Shown: piece after piece, positions 1 through 12,026 of the stretch | Layout: the number at the start of each line of letters is the position of its first letter | Numbering within the stretch: position 1 is the first letter of the stretch | From: Candidatus Nitrosoglobus terrae | GTDB lineage: Bacteria > Pseudomonadota > Gammaproteobacteria > Nitrosococcales > Nitrosococcaceae | Length of the DNA stretch: 64,000 nucleotides | Direction: 5' to 3' | Assembly (NCBI RefSeq): GCF_002356115.1 | Contig: NZ_AP014836.1 | Span: 558,001 to 622,000 of the forward strand | Program-made: the position numbers and the translations under genes | Notes under the pieces: model-generated | What the model was told of the DNA's origin: nothing | The model's database searches: none | Seen by the model: the letters and a program-made list of their open reading frames with translations, nothing else

Positions 1-952
1 TTTCAAAGGATTGACTATTTTCTTTGGAAAAATTCTTAGCTGTAAACGTAATATCTGCACTATACAAATAAAGATATGCTCTTAATATTAAATCTTTACT
101 TATGGTAAATCCTTTGTCTTGAATATTATCTACTAATTGATGAATTTCCTTCCGTGCATCTCTAGTTACCCAGTTTGCAATGACCATAGACATGACTAAA
201 TCAGAAAAATCTAAGGGTTTACCACCACTATTGATGCGTATAAAAATATTTAAAGCGGTATCTATCTCTTGATCCGATTTTAATAAAAAGAAATTAATGG
301 GGGTATCTCGGGTAATTACCCGTCTTAATTGGCGTATCGTATTTTTTGAAAACGCGCTAAATGATTCTATAAAGCTATCAAGATCCTCATCGCTAGGGAA
401 ATTTAATATTTCCCCTACTTTAAACCATGAGATATTACGAGAATCCTTATATATTCTTTGGCTATGCGTGTTGGAGTCTATTAAAAACTTGAATTCATAA
501 ACCCGCCCATCTTCTTGATCAGAGAGCTTTTCATCTATATTTAAATACAATCGTCTTGTAGGAATATTCCGCTCAGTATCTTCCCATCTCTTCCCAGTAA
601 CTTTATAAGCATAATTTCCCTTTAAGCCGATATATAAAGCGGTTAAGCGCTGCTGGCCGTCTAAAATAGCAATGAAAGACGATAGGCCATTTGTTGAAAT
701 CTCTTCATTATGTGTTTTATATCTTTCTCTGAATTCAGAAATAAATTTATAAAATTTATATTTTTTTGCATTTTCTTTTACCTCCCAAAATAAAAACGAA
801 CTAATGGGGTAGCTTTTCATAATGGAGTCAAAGAGCCATTCAATTTTATCGTGAGACCACACAAATTCTCGTTGAATCGCCGGTAATAGGTAGCTATTTT
901 CCGTAATTTTATGAACCGCTTCTGCAATGGTGATTGGGGTTTGAAAGGACAT
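1..952 (-). CDS. DUF262 domain protein (GmrS/ParB-like nuclease fold), partial at window edge
   Basis: An uninterrupted frame of about 317 codons starts at an ATG read leftward from 952 and runs off the left edge, so the C-terminus is missing. The N-terminus (SFQTPITIAEAV, then LLPAIQREFVW) and the motif LDGQQRLTALY near residue 100 are hallmarks of DUF262, the ParB/Srx-like domain of GmrS-type type IV restriction enzymes and related proteins. A second conserved stretch, FIRINSGGKPLDFSDLVMS, lies near residue 240. DUF262 proteins often occur in defence loci, usually with a C-terminal DUF1524 HNH domain, but that part is not visible. The only neighbour seen is comEC, a core gene, so a defence role is not shown here. 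Confidence 0.85.
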   Translation of the reverse strand, partial: MSFQTPITIAEAVHKITENSYLLPAIQREFVWSHDKIEWLFDSIMKSYPISSFLFWEVKENAKKYKFYKFISEFRERYKTHNEEISTNGLSSFIAILDGQQRLTALYIGLKGNYAYKVTGKRWEDTERNIPTRRLYLNIDEKLSDQEDGRVYEFKFLIDSNTHSQRIYKDSRNISWFKVGEILNFPSDEDLDSFIESFSAFSKNTIRQLRRVITRDTPINFFLLKSDQEIDTALNIFIRINSGGKPLDFSDLVMSMVIANWVTRDARKEIHQLVDNIQDKGFTISKDLILRAYLYLYSADITFTAKNFSKENSQSFE

Positions 953-1115
953 TTTTTCTTCTTTCTTTTTAAATTGATAATGCTTGATCTAAATTCCTCA
1001 GTTTATTAATTCGTCTATTGGCTGCTATCCTTTAGCGTTGTTATTTTATTTTGGTGATGTTGCCACGGGCTTTTAAAAGGTAAAAGTATTTATTGCTATC
1101 TATTACTCAATCATG

Positions 1116-3452
1116 CTAATCCCCGGTCCAATAGTGGCGATTACGCTGCCTGAAAGTCTCTGGATCATTGAGGGTATTTTGATCTAAATGGAATGTAATC
1201 GCTCCATGGCGGGCGGTATCCCATGTTTTTGCTCCATGCTGAAGATAGCGCTGAACAATCGAAGGTTGAGGAAAGTGCCATTGATTCCGATAGCCTACAG
1301 CAAAAAGGACGTGCTTAGGATTAACAGCAGTGATAAAGGCAGGGCTTGAAGAGGTCAAGCTACCATGATGAGGGGCTACTAAAATAGTCGCTGAGAGATT
1401 AGAGGAATTAGCGGTCACTAGTGCATGCTCTGCTTGGCGCTGAATATCCGCGGCAATAAGAATGTGCTGCTCTCCTCTAGTGATACGCAGTACACAGGAA
1501 TGATTGTTACCTTGGCCAGAATCTGATGAAGGGTGAAGTATTTGAAAATCGATTCCATCCCAATGCCAGCGTTGGCCGCGAATACATTGCTGTGCTTCAA
1601 TCTTATTGAGTTGATTAGGCGTGCTGGTAAGTATTTGGGTGGCGGGTATTTGATGTAGGAGTCCTGTTGCCCCCCCAGCATGGTCATTATCACTATGGCT
1701 GATAATTAAAGTATCCATATGATGGATGCCTTGACTACGGAGAAAGGGAGCGATTACGGCTTCACCTGCATTAAATTGGGAACTGTAGCGAGGGCCCGTA
1801 TCAAACACTAAGGTATGGTGGCGAGTACGAGCAACTGCCGCTAGACCTTGTCCCACATCAAGCAGGGTAAACCATAGAGATCCATCAGCTGGGCGTGCTT
1901 GTGGTAGCAAAAACAAAGGGAGTAGCGCAATCGATCCTAGCCAGCGTCCGGGTAATCCTCGTGGAGCGAGGATAAGCAAGCTTCCAAGCGTGGCTGAAAT
2001 GAGCACCCATAAGGGAGGGGCTTGGTGATCCCACTGAGCTAGAGGAAGGGTCGCACACCAAGTAAGGAATTTCCAGAGTATAGCGAGCAGGTGATCGGCA
2101 AAACGAATAATAGGGATTCCTACAGTAGGAAAAGGTATAAGCAATAATGTTCCCAGAAGTAATATTGGAACGATAAGCAGTTCTACCCAAGGAATAGCGA
2201 TTATATTTGTAAGAGGAGCCACTAAGGAAAGGCGCTGGAATTGGTACAGGAGTATTGGAGCTAACCCAATAGCCACTACCCATTGAGCTTTACCCCACTG
2301 CCGCCAAAGACGCTCAAAATGATAAAAAATAGCACTAGGGTAAGCAGTTTCAGTGGAAGAAGATGGCCGAAATCCTGCCATTCCAATTATCAGTATTGCA
2401 ACTGATCCAAAGGAAAGCCAAAATCCTGCGGTAAGAACGGAAAGCGGGTCCCAAATAAGCACTAATAATAGGGCCAGCGCAAGGGTACGGGAGACGTGAA
2501 TGGGGCGTTTTAGTAATATCGCAAGCATGACGAGACCTACCATAATCAGCGCCCGTTGAGTGGGAACGGAGAAGCCAGCCAAACCTGCGTAACACAAAGC
2601 ACTCATGAGAGCACCAATAGCAGCCGCTTGATGAGCGGGTAAGATTAAAATATTAGCCGCCCGCAAAGACCAGAGCCGTCGTCCTAGAAAATAAACCCAT
2701 CCAGCTAATAAACTAATATGTAGCCCTGAGATTGAGACTAGATGAATGGTTCCTGTACGTTCCAGAACTTGCCATTGTTGAGGGAGAATATTATGCTCTT
2801 TACCTAAGGTAAGTGCCTCTACTAGCCCTCGTTGGGGGCTACCAGAAAGTACGACATTAATCTGCTCAAGTAGATACTGACGAATTCGATCAATAGGGTA
2901 GTAATACCGATGGGATTCGATAAGATGATTGGCGGCTGATTCCCGAACGTAGCCGGTAGCTCGAAAACCTTGTTGGAAGAGCCAACCTTCATAATCAAAT
3001 CCTCCTAGATTCATAAACCCTCGTGGTCGCTTAAGTCGGGCTATTAATTGCCAATGATCCCCTACTTTGAGCTTAGAAGGTGGTTTTTGATACCAGTTTA
3101 AACGTATCCATTGGGGTGTATCCCAAACTTGATCTTTAAATAGTAAGCGTTTAGAGGCAAATGTAAAATGTAGGCTATGATTTTGATCATCAGGAATAGA
3201 GGCTATAATACCATCTAGGAGCACATCCTGCCCTTCTAATGTTAGAGGTAATTCTTGGGAAAGTAATAGATCTGCGCGGAAAAGCGCCCAAAGAAACCCA
3301 GCAATGATCAGTAATAGTGGTCTTAGGTGTTTATAAAGAAGGATGAATGGAATACACCCCAATAGGAGCCAAGACCATTTAGGGTCTGGTAACTGGGGTA
3401 ATTGTTGCAGAAGCGTCACTCCTGCAAGAAAAGCAAGGGAGTTTAATACCAT
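1116..3452 (-). CDS. comEC: DNA internalization-related competence protein ComEC/Rec2
   Basis: ComEC forms the inner-membrane channel that takes up single-stranded DNA in natural transformation. The 778-residue protein has the expected three parts: N-terminal membrane segments and a DUF4131-like region (about 1-190), the Competence domain with many transmembrane helices (about 205-480, including HLVSISGLHISLL near 238-249), and a C-terminal metallo-beta-lactamase domain with LLDVGQG and the metal-binding HSDNDHAGG near 586-594. Length fits the family. It is divergent from the DUF2062 gene, a frequent neighbour in gammaproteobacteria. The type IV pilus regulators and pilins at the far end of the window make competence plausible, but that link is inference. 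Confidence 0.95.
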   Translation of the reverse strand: MVLNSLAFLAGVTLLQQLPQLPDPKWSWLLLGCIPFILLYKHLRPLLLIIAGFLWALFRADLLLSQELPLTLEGQDVLLDGIIASIPDDQNHSLHFTFASKRLLFKDQVWDTPQWIRLNWYQKPPSKLKVGDHWQLIARLKRPRGFMNLGGFDYEGWLFQQGFRATGYVRESAANHLIESHRYYYPIDRIRQYLLEQINVVLSGSPQRGLVEALTLGKEHNILPQQWQVLERTGTIHLVSISGLHISLLAGWVYFLGRRLWSLRAANILILPAHQAAAIGALMSALCYAGLAGFSVPTQRALIMVGLVMLAILLKRPIHVSRTLALALLLVLIWDPLSVLTAGFWLSFGSVAILIIGMAGFRPSSSTETAYPSAIFYHFERLWRQWGKAQWVVAIGLAPILLYQFQRLSLVAPLTNIIAIPWVELLIVPILLLGTLLLIPFPTVGIPIIRFADHLLAILWKFLTWCATLPLAQWDHQAPPLWVLISATLGSLLILAPRGLPGRWLGSIALLPLFLLPQARPADGSLWFTLLDVGQGLAAVARTRHHTLVFDTGPRYSSQFNAGEAVIAPFLRSQGIHHMDTLIISHSDNDHAGGATGLLHQIPATQILTSTPNQLNKIEAQQCIRGQRWHWDGIDFQILHPSSDSGQGNNHSCVLRITRGEQHILIAADIQRQAEHALVTANSSNLSATILVAPHHGSLTSSSPAFITAVNPKHVLFAVGYRNQWHFPQPSIVQRYLQHGAKTWDTARHGAITFHLDQNTLNDPETFRQRNRHYWTGD

Positions 3453-3556
3453 ACTTTGCGATAAATCAGATTCCGGTGATAAAATTTAATGTATTGTTAT
3501 ACCCATAAGAGCGTAACTTAGAGATAATAAACAATGTGAATTTATAGGGTATCGTT

Positions 3557-4084
3557 ATGTCACGGAGAATTCTTAAACGCTATCTACCAAAACCTCAATA
3601 TATTAAGGAACATAAACATCTACGTCACTTTGGGGAGTGGTTATCCACCCCTAATCTGTGGTATCTCAACCGTCGATCGGTAGCTTGGGCAGTAAGTATC
3701 AGCTTATTTATTGCTTTTATCCCGGTACCCGGTCATACGCTGCTGGCAGTGATTGCTGCCATATGGGCGCGAGTTAATCTGCCAGTGTGTATCTCAGTCG
3801 TTTGGTTTAATAACCCTTTTACGATGGGGCCAATATATTTTTTTAACTATAAGGTTGGGGCTTGGTTACTAGGAAGCCCGATTGAAATGATAGAATTTGA
3901 AGCTACTTGGCAATGGCTAAAAACAGGGTTTCTTACTATTTGGCAGCCGTTTCTACTGGGATCTGTAGTGGTAGGTTTAGTAGCGAGTATTCTCGGTGGT
4001 TTAGGTATGAATTATTCATGGCGATTAGGGGTATATCGACATTGGAAAGAACGAGTGCGTAAAAGGATAGTACCGCAGACGTAG
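3557..4084 (+). CDS. DUF2062 domain-containing membrane protein
   Basis: A 175-residue protein matching the DUF2062 pattern: a basic N-terminus, the conserved stretch WYLNRRSVAWAVSISLFIAF followed by PVPGHTLLA, then VWFNNPFTMGPIYFFNYKVG, and a second hydrophobic block (about 128-150) before a basic tail (RKRIVPQT). At least two to three transmembrane helices are evident. The function of DUF2062 is not established. It is commonly found beside comEC in gammaproteobacteria, as here, where the two are divergent with about 100 bases between them. It converges with lolD, 17 bases away. Confidence 0.88.
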   Translation: MSRRILKRYLPKPQYIKEHKHLRHFGEWLSTPNLWYLNRRSVAWAVSISLFIAFIPVPGHTLLAVIAAIWARVNLPVCISVVWFNNPFTMGPIYFFNYKVGAWLLGSPIEMIEFEATWQWLKTGFLTIWQPFLLGSVVVGLVASILGGLGMNYSWRLGVYRHWKERVRKRIVPQT

Positions 4085-4101
4085 GTAAGAGGTGAGTTAT
4101 T

Positions 4102-4806
4102 TTAGGGTAATAATCCTTGCACTAACTGGCCGTCTACTAAAGTAAGAACCCGATTCATTTGCATGGCTAAATGAGGATCATGAGTAACTACTATCAGTGC
4201 TGTATTTAAATCTCGATTAAGATCCAGCATTAAGTTAAAAATTTGTTCAGCATTTGCCCGATCTAAGTTACCGGTGGGTTCATCTGCTAGTACACAATTA
4301 GGATCGGTAACAAGTGCTCGTGCTACTGCAGCCCGCTGACGCTCACCCCCTGATAATTTTCCTGGTTTGTGATGAAGGCGCGCCTCTAATCCAACCCGCT
4401 CTAGGAGTGTTTTTGCTTTTTTTCGTGCTTTTGCTGCTTTAGCGCCTGCAATAAGTAAAGGTAGAGCAACATTCTCTAGGGCAGTGAATTCTGGTAGTAA
4501 GTGGTGAAATTGGTAGACAAATCCTAGGGTACGGTTACGTAGCTGTCCGCGCTTTACATCGCTAAGCTGAGCCATATTCTGGTTAGCAACCCAGACTTCG
4601 CCTCGAGTTGGGTGATCTAGCCCTCCCAATAAGTGGAGTAAGGTACTTTTGCCAGATCCAGAGGTTCCTACAATAGCTATTCGTTCTCCTTGGGTTACAG
4701 ACAAATTTATCTCTCGCAGCACTTCTATCAAGAGATAACCATCAGCGAAGCTTCGGCCTAATTTGTGGCAACTTAAGATTATCTCTGTAGGTGAACTAGA
4801 ACTCAC
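4102..4806 (-). CDS. lolD: lipoprotein-releasing system ATP-binding protein LolD
   Basis: ATPase of the Lol complex, which extracts outer-membrane lipoproteins from the inner membrane and passes them to LolA. The 234-residue protein has all ABC motifs: Walker [10 protein letters not shown] (47-55), Q-loop region near [11 protein letters not shown], signature LSGGERQ (151-157), Walker [13 protein letters not shown] (171-182) and a switch His in VVTHD. These are typical of the LolD/MacB ATPase class. The gene is the last in a leftward group with the Lol permease, but a DUF2853 gene stands between them, which is unusual because lolC and lolD are normally adjacent. Confidence 0.95.
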   Translation of the reverse strand: MSSSSPTEIILSCHKLGRSFADGYLLIEVLREINLSVTQGERIAIVGTSGSGKSTLLHLLGGLDHPTRGEVWVANQNMAQLSDVKRGQLRNRTLGFVYQFHHLLPEFTALENVALPLLIAGAKAAKARKKAKTLLERVGLEARLHHKPGKLSGGERQRAAVARALVTDPNCVLADEPTGNLDRANAEQIFNLMLDLNRDLNTALIVVTHDPHLAMQMNRVLTLVDGQLVQGLLP

Positions 4807-4922
4807 GGGAGAGCAATTACTTCCTGATTATCTAGTATGAATATAAATAAGACACATTTCCCTTTTTTGCCTAGAAGCAAGAAGGATAATTTTTTATGGA
4901 AAATCGTAAAAATTATATTTGA

Positions 4923-5261
4923 TTATATATACAATGCTTCTTTATTAAATCTTTTAATAAGCAAGGCATAGAATAAGGTTCTGTATTTTTTTCGATTGGC
5001 GCTGCCTAATTTTTCTATTACTTCTTTTATGGCTTGGTCTAATTCAGGATCCTCTTTAAGCCCCAACTTACCAATTAAAAAATTTTTCCTGACAGTTCCT
5101 AACTCATCTTGGCTAGTAGAAGAAACAAGCTCCGAATTGGCATTATAAATAGAGGGTCCTAGGCTTTTGGCGACTGAAACTAGAAAGTCATGAGAGATAT
5201 CTAAATTTAATCTTTTAACTTCTGCGGAATATTTATCGATAGCTTCATCAAATTTGCTCAT
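4923..5261 (-). CDS. DUF2853 family protein
   Basis: A 112-residue soluble protein. It matches the pattern of the DUF2853 family: an N-terminal helix (MSKFDEAIDKYSAEVKRL), the central SLGPSIYNANSE, then VRKNFLIGKLGL and a C-terminal block with SANRKKYRTLFYALLIKRF. No signal peptide or membrane segment is seen. The biological role of the family is unknown to me. It is placed between the LolC/E permease gene (120 bases upstream) and lolD (116 bases downstream). Those gaps are large for an operon, so it may have its own promoter. Confidence 0.85.
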   Translation of the reverse strand: MSKFDEAIDKYSAEVKRLNLDISHDFLVSVAKSLGPSIYNANSELVSSTSQDELGTVRKNFLIGKLGLKEDPELDQAIKEVIEKLGSANRKKYRTLFYALLIKRFNKEALYI

Positions 5262-5380
5262 AGGGGAAAATTAAAATTTAATATAGGTAGAAATTTATAA
5301 TTAAACGCTATTAGTTCAGCACTCTACCCCTATAAAACTGTAAAATCAATCAATTAATGTAGTCATTTCATTTACAGATA

Positions 5381-6628
5381 TCATACATAGCGTAGCGCTT
5401 CTGCGGGTTGAGTTCGGGCTGCTCGCCAAGCAGGATATAGGGTAACTAGAACACAGAGTACAAAAGAGGCACCGCAAATAGTAGTGACATCGTTCCAGCT
5501 TAGCTCTGAAGGTAACTCGCTAATATAATAAATTTCTGGAGGTAGGAATTGCACACCAAAAAGGGATTCGATATGGGGCACTACGGTTTCTACGTTAGAG
5601 GCAAGCGCAACTCCGCCTATCATGCCTAAGAATGTGCCAATAAGACCAATAATTGTCCCCTGAACCATAAAGACTCCCATGATGCTTGCCGGAGTCGCTC
5701 CCAAAGTGCGTAGGATAGCGATATCTGCTTGTTTATCAGTGACGACCATGACTAAGGTAGAGACGATGTTAAAAGCGGCCACAGCAACAATGAGAAACAG
5801 GATGACAAACATAACTGTTTTCTCAGTTTTTAAGGCGCGGAAAAAATTGGCGTGTTGGTAAGCCCAGTCTGCTGTTTGGTAGTTATCGGGAAGTGTTTCC
5901 CGTAATTCGTAAGCAATTTCAGGGGCTCTAAATAGATCGTGGAGCTTAAGGCGAAGCCCGCTGATTTTTCCTTGGAGGCGAAACAGTGTTGCCGCATCTT
6001 CTATATTCATGATTGCAAGGGCACTATCATATTCATACATCCCTACTTGGAAAATTCCGCTTACTGTTACCTGCTTAATTCGTGGGATAATTCCCGCTGG
6101 GGTAGCTGTTGCTTGAGGGGTTACCACGATAATTTTATCGCCAACAAAAACACCTAAGGAGCGAGCTAAGTCTATACCTAATACTATCTGGAAGCTTTTT
6201 GGGCGTAAGCTATCTAAGTTACCTATCTTTATTTTGCTACGGATATCATCGACTTGATCTTCTTGATCTAACTGAATTCCTCGAATTAACGTGCCTTGTA
6301 CCCGACTACTGTGAGTAACCATGGCTTGCCCCTCTACAAAGGGAGCAATACCGGCTATTCTGGGATCCGCTTTTACTTTAGCTTTTAGCTCCTGCCAGTT
6401 TTTCAGTGTTCCATCATGACCTGTGATAGTGACATGAGCAATCGTACCTAAAATACGAGTACGTAGCTCTTTCTCAAAACCGTTCATCACTGAGAGCACG
6501 GTAATTAAAGCTGCTACACCTAAGGCTACTCCCAGCATAGAAGTAAGAGAGATAAAAGAAATAAAATAATTATTCTGCTTAGCTCGAGTGTAGCGTAGAC
6601 CTATATAAAGGGATAAAGGTTTAAACAT
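5381..6628 (-). CDS. lolC: lipoprotein-releasing system permease, LolC/LolE family
   Basis: Transmembrane subunit of the Lol ABC transporter. The 415-residue protein has the family topology: one N-terminal transmembrane helix (about 21-48, after YIGLRYTRAKQ), a large periplasmic domain (about 50-270) and three C-terminal helices (about 272-300, 320-345, 380-400). The stretch FISLTSMLGVALGVAALITVLSVMNGFE is a hallmark of LolC/E. Only one permease gene is present here, whereas E. coli has lolC and lolE flanking lolD. A single permease (often called LolF) is known in many bacteria, so lolC is a family-level name. rpiA lies 25 bases upstream in the same direction. Confidence 0.93.
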   Translation of the reverse strand: MFKPLSLYIGLRYTRAKQNNYFISFISLTSMLGVALGVAALITVLSVMNGFEKELRTRILGTIAHVTITGHDGTLKNWQELKAKVKADPRIAGIAPFVEGQAMVTHSSRVQGTLIRGIQLDQEDQVDDIRSKIKIGNLDSLRPKSFQIVLGIDLARSLGVFVGDKIIVVTPQATATPAGIIPRIKQVTVSGIFQVGMYEYDSALAIMNIEDAATLFRLQGKISGLRLKLHDLFRAPEIAYELRETLPDNYQTADWAYQHANFFRALKTEKTVMFVILFLIVAVAAFNIVSTLVMVVTDKQADIAILRTLGATPASIMGVFMVQGTIIGLIGTFLGMIGGVALASNVETVVPHIESLFGVQFLPPEIYYISELPSELSWNDVTTICGASFVLCVLVTLYPAWRAARTQPAEALRYV

Positions 6629-6653
6629 GATAGGCTAAAGATCGTAGCGTTTA

Positions 6654-7325
6654 TTAAGTACCTTTAGGATAAACTGTCTTTGCCCCTGATGCAGTACCAA
6701 GAATGAGCATATCTGCTGGACTGATAGCAAAAAGGCCGTTAGTCACTACTCCCGTGATATTATTTAATTGCGTTTCCAATTTAGCAGGCTCCATAATTGA
6801 CAATCCATGAATATCAAGAATCTGATTGCCATTATCAGTAGTAAAACCCTCACGATAGACGGGCTGGCCACCAAGTTTAATAACTTGTCGGGCAACATAG
6901 CTACGAGCCATTGGAATCACTTCAACAGGAAGTGGAAATTTGCCTAGTATATCAACCAGTTTTGACTGCTCAGCAATACAGATAAATTTTTTGCTGGCAG
7001 CAGCAATAACTTTCTCACGGGTGAGTGCGCCACCACCACCTTTAATCAGTTGTAGATAGTGATTAGATTCATCGGCACCATCAATATAAATTGGAATTTC
7101 ACCCACGGAGTTCAGATCATAAACTGGGATATTCAAGGCTTTAAGCTGCGTTGTAGAGGATTCAGAGCTAGATACGGCGCCCTCAATTTTGCCTTTAACT
7201 GTCTTTAGCAGATCAATGAAATGGTTAACCGTAGAGCCAGTACCAACACCGATAATAGTACCTACCTCTATATACTCAAGGGCGGCTTTAGCCACTAGCT
7301 TTTTCATTTCATCAGGACTCATCAC
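6654..7325 (-). CDS. rpiA: ribose-5-phosphate isomerase A
   Basis: Interconverts ribose 5-phosphate and ribulose 5-phosphate in the pentose phosphate pathway. The 223-residue length is typical. Diagnostic motifs are [14 protein letters not shown] (about 25-38), SSESST near 53-58, YIDGADESN with the catalytic acidic cluster (about 81-89), and [11 protein letters not shown] (about 94-104). There is a double Met at the start (MMSPDEMKK); the first is used here and the second is equally possible. The gene is divergent from ilvA, the usual neighbour of rpiA in gammaproteobacteria, across about 90 bases that must hold both promoters. Confidence 0.96.
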   Translation of the reverse strand: MMSPDEMKKLVAKAALEYIEVGTIIGVGTGSTVNHFIDLLKTVKGKIEGAVSSSESSTTQLKALNIPVYDLNSVGEIPIYIDGADESNHYLQLIKGGGGALTREKVIAAASKKFICIAEQSKLVDILGKFPLPVEVIPMARSYVARQVIKLGGQPVYREGFTTDNGNQILDIHGLSIMEPAKLETQLNNITGVVTNGLFAISPADMLILGTASGAKTVYPKGT

Positions 7326-7414
7326 TCTACTCCAAAAGTTATATTATCTGTTACTTTAATAAATTATATGTAAAACAAGAAGCTGCTAACACTATTATTT
7401 ATTATTGTTAATGT

Positions 7415-8953
7415 ATGGCCATACTATACTCTTATGTTGAGCGTATTCTTAAGTCCCGAGTTTATGAGCTTGCCAGAGAGACTCCACTGGATTCAATGCG
7501 GCGTCTTTCACTGCGGTTACAAAATAGTATCTTGCTAAAACGAGAAGATCTGCAATCAACTTTCTGTTTTAAGCTTCGAGGCGCTCATAACAAACTTACC
7601 TATCTATCAGAAGAGGCGTGTCGTCGTGGGGTGATTGCCGCCTCAGCAGGCAATCATGCCCAAGGGGTTGCGCTTTCCGCGCGTAAATTAGGCATTCATG
7701 CACGGATTGTGATGCCAAGAACTACCCCGTCCATTAAAGTTGAATCGGTTCAGGATCTAGGTGCTGAGATTGTACTGATCGGAGATACCTATGATGAAGC
7801 TTATCAGCACGCCTTAACTTTGGCTAAAAACGAGGGACGTACTTTCATTCACGCTTATGATGATCCGGATGTGATTGCTGGCCAAGGGACTATTGGGATG
7901 GAAATCTTACGTCAGCACTCAAGGCCGCTACGGGCCATATTTGTACCTGTTGGTGGGGGTGGTCTTATTGCAGGAATTTCTGCTTATGTGAAAGCTTTAT
8001 TTCCTGAGATTCGAATTATCGGCGTAGAGCCTGAGGATGCTCCAACCCTTTATCGTTCTTTGGAAATGGGAAAGCCGATTCGATTAGATCATGTGGGTAT
8101 TTTTGCCGATGGTGTTGCTGTACGTCAAATGGGGGAGGAGTCTTTTCGTATCGCTCAAGAAACTGTTGATGAGGTCATTTTGGTGGATAGTGATGCAATT
8201 TGCGCAGCGGTTATGGATATTTTTGAGGATACTCGCTCTATTGCCGAACCCGCAGGCGCTTTGGCTATTGCTGGGTTAAAGCGCTATGTAGCCCGTGAAG
8301 GGCTTCGGGGTCAACATCTGGTGGCTATTAATAGCGGTGCTAATACCAATTTTGATCGGTTGCGTTATATCACTGAGCAGGCCGAGTTAGGGGGGCAGCG
8401 CGAAGCTTTATTTTGTGTCACGATACCGGAAAAACAAGGTAGTTTTTTGAAGTTTTGTGAAGCAATTGGTGATTATGGGATTACAGAGTTTAATTACCGC
8501 TATGCAGATCCAAGTGATGCCCATATATTTGTAGGAGTTCAGATGCGTAATGGCAGCCAGATTAAAAATCAATTGCTCCAGCAACTCCAAGCTCAAGGCT
8601 ATCCGGTAGTAGATATGACTGCTAATGAAATGGCTAAACTCCATATACGTTATATGGTAGGTGGACATGCTCCAGAGCTGAAGAATGAGGTGCTCTATCG
8701 GTTTGAGTTTCCTGAGCGCCCTGGCGCTTTATTAAGTTTTTTAGCCCATATGGGGAATCGCTGGAATATTAGTTTATTCCATTATCGTAATCATGGAGCT
8801 GCGTATGGTCGAGTTTTGATAGGGATTCAGGTGCCTAGTGCTGAAAGAAAAGAGTTTCAGACTTTCTTGGATGAGCTCACTTATGTTTATCAAGAAGAGA
8901 GTGACAATCCAGCTTATCAGTTATTTTTAGGTTCACCTCCATTTCATACCTAA
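7415..8953 (+). CDS. ilvA: threonine ammonia-lyase, biosynthetic
   Basis: PLP enzyme that deaminates threonine to 2-oxobutanoate, the first step of isoleucine synthesis. The catalytic domain (about 1-320) has the PLP lysine in CFKLRGA (K53), SAGNHAQG (78-85) and the phosphate-binding glycine loop PVGGGGLIAG (about 178-187). Two C-terminal regulatory ACT-like domains follow (about 330-410 and 425-505; REALFCVTIPEKQGSF and NEVLYRFEFPERPGALL). The double regulatory domain and 512-residue length mark the isoleucine-sensitive biosynthetic form rather than the short catabolic TdcB. An attenuator leader peptide was looked for upstream and not seen. Confidence 0.96.
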   Translation: MAILYSYVERILKSRVYELARETPLDSMRRLSLRLQNSILLKREDLQSTFCFKLRGAHNKLTYLSEEACRRGVIAASAGNHAQGVALSARKLGIHARIVMPRTTPSIKVESVQDLGAEIVLIGDTYDEAYQHALTLAKNEGRTFIHAYDDPDVIAGQGTIGMEILRQHSRPLRAIFVPVGGGGLIAGISAYVKALFPEIRIIGVEPEDAPTLYRSLEMGKPIRLDHVGIFADGVAVRQMGEESFRIAQETVDEVILVDSDAICAAVMDIFEDTRSIAEPAGALAIAGLKRYVAREGLRGQHLVAINSGANTNFDRLRYITEQAELGGQREALFCVTIPEKQGSFLKFCEAIGDYGITEFNYRYADPSDAHIFVGVQMRNGSQIKNQLLQQLQAQGYPVVDMTANEMAKLHIRYMVGGHAPELKNEVLYRFEFPERPGALLSFLAHMGNRWNISLFHYRNHGAAYGRVLIGIQVPSAERKEFQTFLDELTYVYQEESDNPAYQLFLGSPPFHT

Positions 8954-9007
8954 GTAGTTAGCATAAGTATTAGGGTATTTTAATTTTTTAATTATTTGAG
9001 CTTATAA

Positions 9008-11473
<2,466 letters not shown>

Positions 11474-11489
11474 TGTACTGAGAACAACT

Positions 11490-12026
11490 ATGATAATCAA
11501 TCGGTGGCGAGTGAGTTCTTTTCTGTTGTCCCTATTGTTACTGGGGGGGTGTGGTTTCCAGCTACACGGTAATGTCAAATATTCTCCTTTACTTAGCAGA
11601 ACTTATCTACAAGGCGTTCCGTCTTATAGTGAGCTAGCAGTACAAATTAAACGTGGTCTTGAGGCGGGTGGTGCCACTGTAGTATCAGAAGCAAAGGATT
11701 CTAGCGCAATATTAAATATTACCTATAATCAAGTAGGGCGAGAAATACTCTCTGTAGGGGGAGCTGCTACTAAAGTGCAAGAGTATGCGCTTAGGTATGT
11801 GCTCCAGTTTGAGGTCACGGATTCTAAGGGTAATAAGATATTGTTACCCTTGCACCGCTTGGAAGCGGTGCGAGAATATCGATATGATCCCCTTAATCTG
11901 CTTTCAACGGGAGATCAAGAAAACCTGTTACGCGAAGCAATGCAGAAGGATATAGTAGAACAAATTCTTTGGCGTTTGGAGGCGCTGCAATCTGCCCCAG
12001 ATAAGCCTCAAGCAAATGAAGATTAA
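11490..12026 (+). CDS. lptE: LPS-assembly lipoprotein LptE
   Basis: Outer-membrane lipoprotein that plugs and supports the LptD translocon for lipopolysaccharide. The 178-residue precursor has a lipoprotein signal with lipobox LLGGC, so Cys21 is the likely lipidated residue, followed by GFQLHG, which is conserved in LptE. Sequence similarity within the family is otherwise low, so the call rests on signal, size and the leuS-lptE-holA order, which is conserved in gammaproteobacteria. Its 3-prime end overlaps holA by 11 bases, indicating translational coupling. Confidence 0.92.
   Translation: MIINRWRVSSFLLSLLLLGGCGFQLHGNVKYSPLLSRTYLQGVPSYSELAVQIKRGLEAGGATVVSEAKDSSAILNITYNQVGREILSVGGAATKVQEYALRYVLQFEVTDSKGNKILLPLHRLEAVREYRYDPLNLLSTGDQENLLREAMQKDIVEQILWRLEALQSAPDKPQANED

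Noticed and set aside
297-500. Short plus-strand open frame near the left edge
   Set aside because: It is antisense to the long DUF262 frame, whose motifs are convincing.
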